From contig NZ_CAAHFH010000003.1 of NCBI RefSeq assembly GCF_900890705.1, forward strand, positions 587,185 through 651,184: a stretch of 64,000 nucleotides of DNA, written 5' to 3'. This DNA comes from Pontiella sulfatireligans (GTDB lineage Bacteria > Verrucomicrobiota > Kiritimatiellia > Kiritimatiellales > Pontiellaceae). Position numbers and translations under genes: made by a program. Below the pieces are notes generated by a model. That model was not told where the DNA came from, did no database searches, and was given only the letters and a program-made list of their open reading frames with translations. Shown piece by piece: positions 61,232 to 64,000 of this stretch; the stretch's first letter is position 1; each line of letters starts with the position of its first letter.

Positions 61232-61262
61232 CCATTACAACTCCCCTGAAATTGTGTAATGG
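61232..61262. promoter_or_regulatory. CCATTACA-N15-TGTAATGG inverted repeat
   Basis: Perfect 8-bp arms separated by 15 bp, located between the divergent CII-like and zf-TFIIB genes; further TGTAAT-like half-sites occur near 61207 and 61285. A plausible operator for the adjacent regulator. Confidence 0.5.
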
Positions 61263-61360
61263 CTAAAGTGCACAAGATCGCATTATGTAAGTGGACAGTA
61301 TAAAAAGACATTGATACTCTGTCTACCAACAACCATTAACAATAACCTTGGGGGAATACC

Positions 61361-61732
61361 ATGGAATGTCCGAAATGTAAAAACACGATGAAATCCAACA
61401 GCTACAAAGACGTGGAATATGAACAATGCTCAGAATGCGGCGGTTTGTGGTTCGATGCGCTCGAAGCCGAGGAGTTGGTGGAAGTCAAAGACGCCGCCCA
61501 GATCGATACGGGCGATCCCAAAACCGGCAAGAAAATGAACAAGACCTGGGAAGCCAACTGCCCGAAGTGCAATATTCCCATGATGCCGGTGCACGACCTC
61601 GAACAGCCGCACATCCAGCTCGAAGCCTGCCCCTCTTGCCACGGAGCTTTCTTCGACGCCGGCGAGTTCAAGGATTTCTGCGAGGAAACCTTCATGGACC
61701 GCGTGAAGGACCTGTTCGCGAAGAAACGTTAG
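61361..61732 (+). CDS. zf-TFIIB domain protein
   Basis: 123 aa with two zinc-ribbon-like modules: CPKCKNTMKS...CSECGGLWFDALEAEEL and CPKCNIPMMP...CPSCHGAFFDAGEFKDF. Small bacterial proteins of this family are common; their role is not established. Followed by a GC-rich hairpin (61815-61841) and then tig. Confidence 0.85.
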   Translation: MECPKCKNTMKSNSYKDVEYEQCSECGGLWFDALEAEELVEVKDAAQIDTGDPKTGKKMNKTWEANCPKCNIPMMPVHDLEQPHIQLEACPSCHGAFFDAGEFKDFCEETFMDRVKDLFAKKR

Positions 61733-61814
61733 CACCTGTTGGTTTCTTGAATATTCCAGGAATTGGAAACGCCGTTTCCCAATGCTTGGAACTTTTTAGG
61801 AGAAGGCCTAAAAC

Positions 61815-61841
61815 CGCCCCTCTCAGGCTTGACCTGAGGGG
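61815..61841 (+). terminator. GC-rich hairpin between the zf-TFIIB gene and tig
   Basis: GCCCCT-CAGG pairs with CCTGAGGGGC around a 5-nt loop, with a 2-nt bulge on the left arm. It is followed by GTTCGTGCG, no T-run. May separate the two transcripts. Confidence 0.5.
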
Positions 61842-61906
61842 CGTTCGTGCGTATGGTCACCGCCTTTTATTCCAAAATAGGTAAATATACAGGAGTACAA
61901 CGATTT

Positions 61907-63202
61907 ATGAACGTTTCAATGAAGGATGCCGGCACCTGCCGCAAGACCATGACGATTGAAATCCCGGCGGATAAAATCACCGAGGAGCGCGAAGACACCC
62001 TCAAGGCCTACATCAAGTTCGCCAACATTCCCGGATTCCGCAAAGGAAAGGCGCCTAAGCACGTAGTGGCGGCAAAATATGCCAAGGAAATCGACCAGGA
62101 CCTGCAGGAACGTGTTCTCCCTAAATACTACCACGAAGCGTTGCAGGAATCAGAACTGAAGGTCGTCAATGTAGTCGATGCCACCGAAGTCAAAATCAAG
62201 GCTGGCGAGCCCGTTTCCTTCGACGTAACCGTTGATATAGAACCCGAGTTCAAACTGCCGAAATACACCGATATTCCGGTTAAGGAAGAAAAGACCGAAG
62301 TGACCGACGTCCAGGTTCAGGAGCAGATCGACAGCATCCGCAACCAGCACGCCAACTATGAAGAAGTGGAAAACAAAGCCATCGAAGCCGGCGACATGGG
62401 CCAGCTGACCTACGAAGCCACCGTTGACGGCACGCCCCTGCAGGACTCCATTCCAGAGGCCAAAGGCATCGGTTCCGGCGCAGGCTACTGGGTTTCCGCC
62501 GACGAGCACGCCTTCATCCCCGGCATGGGCGAAGCCATTGTCGGCCTGAACATTGGCGACAAGAAGGAAGTGGAAGTCACCTTCCCTGAAGATTTCATGG
62601 TCAAGGAACTCGCCGGCGTTAAAGCCGTGTACAACGTTGAAGTCACTGCCGTGCGCGTGCGAACCCTGCCGGAAATCGACGAAACCTTCTTGAGCCGCCT
62701 TCAGGTTGAAACCGAAGAAGCTCTCCGCAGCTCCATCCGCGAGCAGCTCGAAGTCCAAGCCGAAAACATGGCGCTGGGCCAGAAGCACGACCAGATCGTT
62801 CAGTACCTCGTCAAAAAGACCAAGCTCGACGTACCGGAAAGCGTGGTCAAGGAACAGACCCGCAACGTAATGTACGACATTGCCAACCAGCGCATGATGA
62901 TGGGCGCCACCCAGGAGCAGATTGCCGAACAGCAGGAAGAAATCCTGAAAGAAGCGCAAGAGCGCGCCTTGGAAAACGTTAAACTCCGCTACATTGGCCT
63001 CGGAATTGCGGCAGAATTGGAGTACGAAGCCAGTGAAGTAGAGATCGACGAAGAAATCGCGACGATGGCCATCCGCCAGCGCAAAGATGCGCAGGCGCTC
63101 CGCAAGGAGATGGAGGAAAACGACTCCTTGTCCAGCGTAGGCGAGCAGATCCGCTTCAACAAAGCGCTCGACTACATGGTTGAGAACGCAAAAATCAAGT
63201 AA
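61907..63202 (+). CDS. tig: Trigger factor
   Basis: 431 aa ribosome-associated chaperone. The ribosome-binding signature is FANIPGFRKGKAPKHVV (about 38-54), followed by the peptidyl-prolyl isomerase domain (AIEAGDMGQLTYEATVDG..FIPGMGEAIVGLNIGDKKEVEVTFPEDF) and the helical C-terminal cradle. AGGAG lies 11 nt before ATG 61907. Upstream of clpP in the common tig-clpP order. Confidence 0.96.
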   Translation: MNVSMKDAGTCRKTMTIEIPADKITEEREDTLKAYIKFANIPGFRKGKAPKHVVAAKYAKEIDQDLQERVLPKYYHEALQESELKVVNVVDATEVKIKAGEPVSFDVTVDIEPEFKLPKYTDIPVKEEKTEVTDVQVQEQIDSIRNQHANYEEVENKAIEAGDMGQLTYEATVDGTPLQDSIPEAKGIGSGAGYWVSADEHAFIPGMGEAIVGLNIGDKKEVEVTFPEDFMVKELAGVKAVYNVEVTAVRVRTLPEIDETFLSRLQVETEEALRSSIREQLEVQAENMALGQKHDQIVQYLVKKTKLDVPESVVKEQTRNVMYDIANQRMMMGATQEQIAEQQEEILKEAQERALENVKLRYIGLGIAAELEYEASEVEIDEEIATMAIRQRKDAQALRKEMEENDSLSSVGEQIRFNKALDYMVENAKIK

Positions 63203-63207
63203 CGGCT

Positions 63208-63300
63208 CCATCGAGCCGGATTGCTGGATGACAGGATTATTGGATTGATGGAACCCTCCGTTGATCCAATAATCCGTAATTCTATCAATCCAACAAAGGA
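63208..63300. repeat. GGATTATTGGAT phrase repeat between tig and clpP
   Basis: GGATTATTGGAT and ATCCAATAATCC form a perfect 12-bp inverted pair, surrounded by imperfect TGGATGA and ATCAATCCAA units. A related phrase GGAAGATTGGATGC follows clpP at 63911. Confidence 0.6.
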
Positions 63301-63306
63301 ATCGAA

Positions 63307-63906
63307 ATGAACGAAACGGCGAACTACCTTGTTCCTACAGTAATTGAACAGACCGGACGCGGAGAACGCGCATACGACATCTATTCCCGCCTGCTCAAGG
63401 AACGAATCATTTTCCTGGGGACGGCGATTGATGATACGGTCGCCAACCTGATTGTTGCCCAGATGCTTTTCCTGCAGAGCGACGACCCAGAAAAGGACAT
63501 CAGCCTCTACATCAACTCCCCCGGGGGCGTTGTCACAGCCGGACTGGCCATCTACGACACGATGCAGTTTTTAAAGTGCGACATCACCACCTACTGCATC
63601 GGCCAAGCCGCCAGCATGGGCGCCGTGCTGCTTGCCGCCGGCGCAAAAAACAAGCGCTATGCGCTGCCCAACGCGCGTATCATGATCCACCAGCCGCTTG
63701 GCGGCGCACAGGGCCAGGCCACCGACATCAACATCCAGGCGCAGGAAATCATGCGCATCAAGCAGATCCTCAACGGCATTCTGGCCGATCACTCCGGCCG
63801 CAGCATCGAGGATCTGGAACGCGACACCGACCGCGATAACTTCATGTCGGCAGCGCAAGCCGCCGAATATGGACTCATCGACAAAGTCGTCGCCCACGCA
63901 AAGTAG
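63307..63906 (+). CDS. clpP: ATP-dependent Clp protease proteolytic subunit
   Basis: 199 aa serine protease. Catalytic Ser103 in GQAASMGAVLLAAG, His128 in RIMIHQPLGG, Asp near 177 in DRDNFMSAAQA. YINSPGGVVTAGLAIYDTMQF is the oxyanion/handle region. Complete chain. clpX may lie beyond the window edge. Confidence 0.97.
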   Translation: MNETANYLVPTVIEQTGRGERAYDIYSRLLKERIIFLGTAIDDTVANLIVAQMLFLQSDDPEKDISLYINSPGGVVTAGLAIYDTMQFLKCDITTYCIGQAASMGAVLLAAGAKNKRYALPNARIMIHQPLGGAQGQATDINIQAQEIMRIKQILNGILADHSGRSIEDLERDTDRDNFMSAAQAAEYGLIDKVVAHAK

Positions 63907-64000
63907 AAAATGGAAGATTGGATGCTTGAAAGAATGGAGAGTTGGATTGCAAGAGATGGCCGCCTAGAGGCCATCCCCTTCCACCCCTCCCCCCTTCCAC

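Overview
The window looks like a chromosomal segment of a Kiritimatiellota-type bacterium (PVC group, Pontiella-like). This rests on several kinds of gene seen together: many Cys-type sulfatases, arylsulfotransferase-like propellers, an HzsA-related cytochrome, an SHD1-domain protein, a flotillin/NfeD pair and a divergent FtsZ. The genus is an inference. There is no CRISPR array, no recognisable tRNA or rRNA, and no insertion sequence with a transposase.

Layout. 1-1.7 kb: pnp (cut by the window edge) and rpsO with a good promoter. 1.9-18.9 kb: one long minus-strand run. A DeoR regulator is followed by a sugar-oxidation and cleavage set (two SDRs, DeoC-type aldolase, Zn-alcohol dehydrogenase, MFS carrier, FGGY kinase). 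Behind these come two sulfatases, a propeller protein, a large HzsA-like/FGE-like fusion, a cupin and an SMP-30 lipoprotein. This reads as a sulfated-glycan utilisation locus. 19-24.4 kb: a GreA/B-like factor, an OmpR-type two-component system, a VOC protein, an MFS carrier and a ROK regulator. 24.7-39.1 kb: an accessory region of secreted proteins (FGE-like/SMP-30/EF-hand protein, SHD1 protein, truncated sulfatase, esterase, two ASST-like propellers, a deiodinase-like redox protein, a sulfatase). It is interrupted by a minus-strand nitrosative-stress operon (CMD protein, Hcp, ferredoxin) with an FNR-type promoter. 39.1-43.3 kb: ddl-ftsQ-ftsA-ftsZ. 43.4-49.8 kb: a membrane metalloprotease-like protein and ptsI-ptsH-hprK-hpf-lptB-lptA-lptC. 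49.9-58.5 kb: gpmI, a Cache-type histidine kinase, a GH-A glycosidase, mvaD, a D,D-carboxypeptidase and an aldo/keto reductase. 58.5-64 kb: flotillin, NfeD, a small regulator, a zf-TFIIB protein, tig and clpP.

Most interesting result. An identical inverted-repeat box, ATTACS-RAAC-CGTAAT, lies upstream of exactly three genes: the response regulator (19575), the FGE-like/SMP-30/EF-hand gene (24808) and the first ASST-like gene (33015). In each case 34 bp separate the box from a putative -10 hexamer (TATCTT, TATCTT, TAGCCT). The two downstream units encode secreted proteins that end in strongly basic tails. Two of these proteins are otherwise unrelated but share a homologous C-terminal module: an EF-hand pair plus the tail APKGKGGRK. 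In both, the linker joining the catalytic part to that module is encoded by an extragenic-type dyad repeat. I propose, as inference, a two-component-controlled, calcium-binding, modular extracellular sulfur/glycan system whose domains are being shuffled through repeat elements.

A second theme is repeat elements inside coding sequence. They form leaders, a signal peptide, interdomain linkers and a truncation point in at least seven genes.
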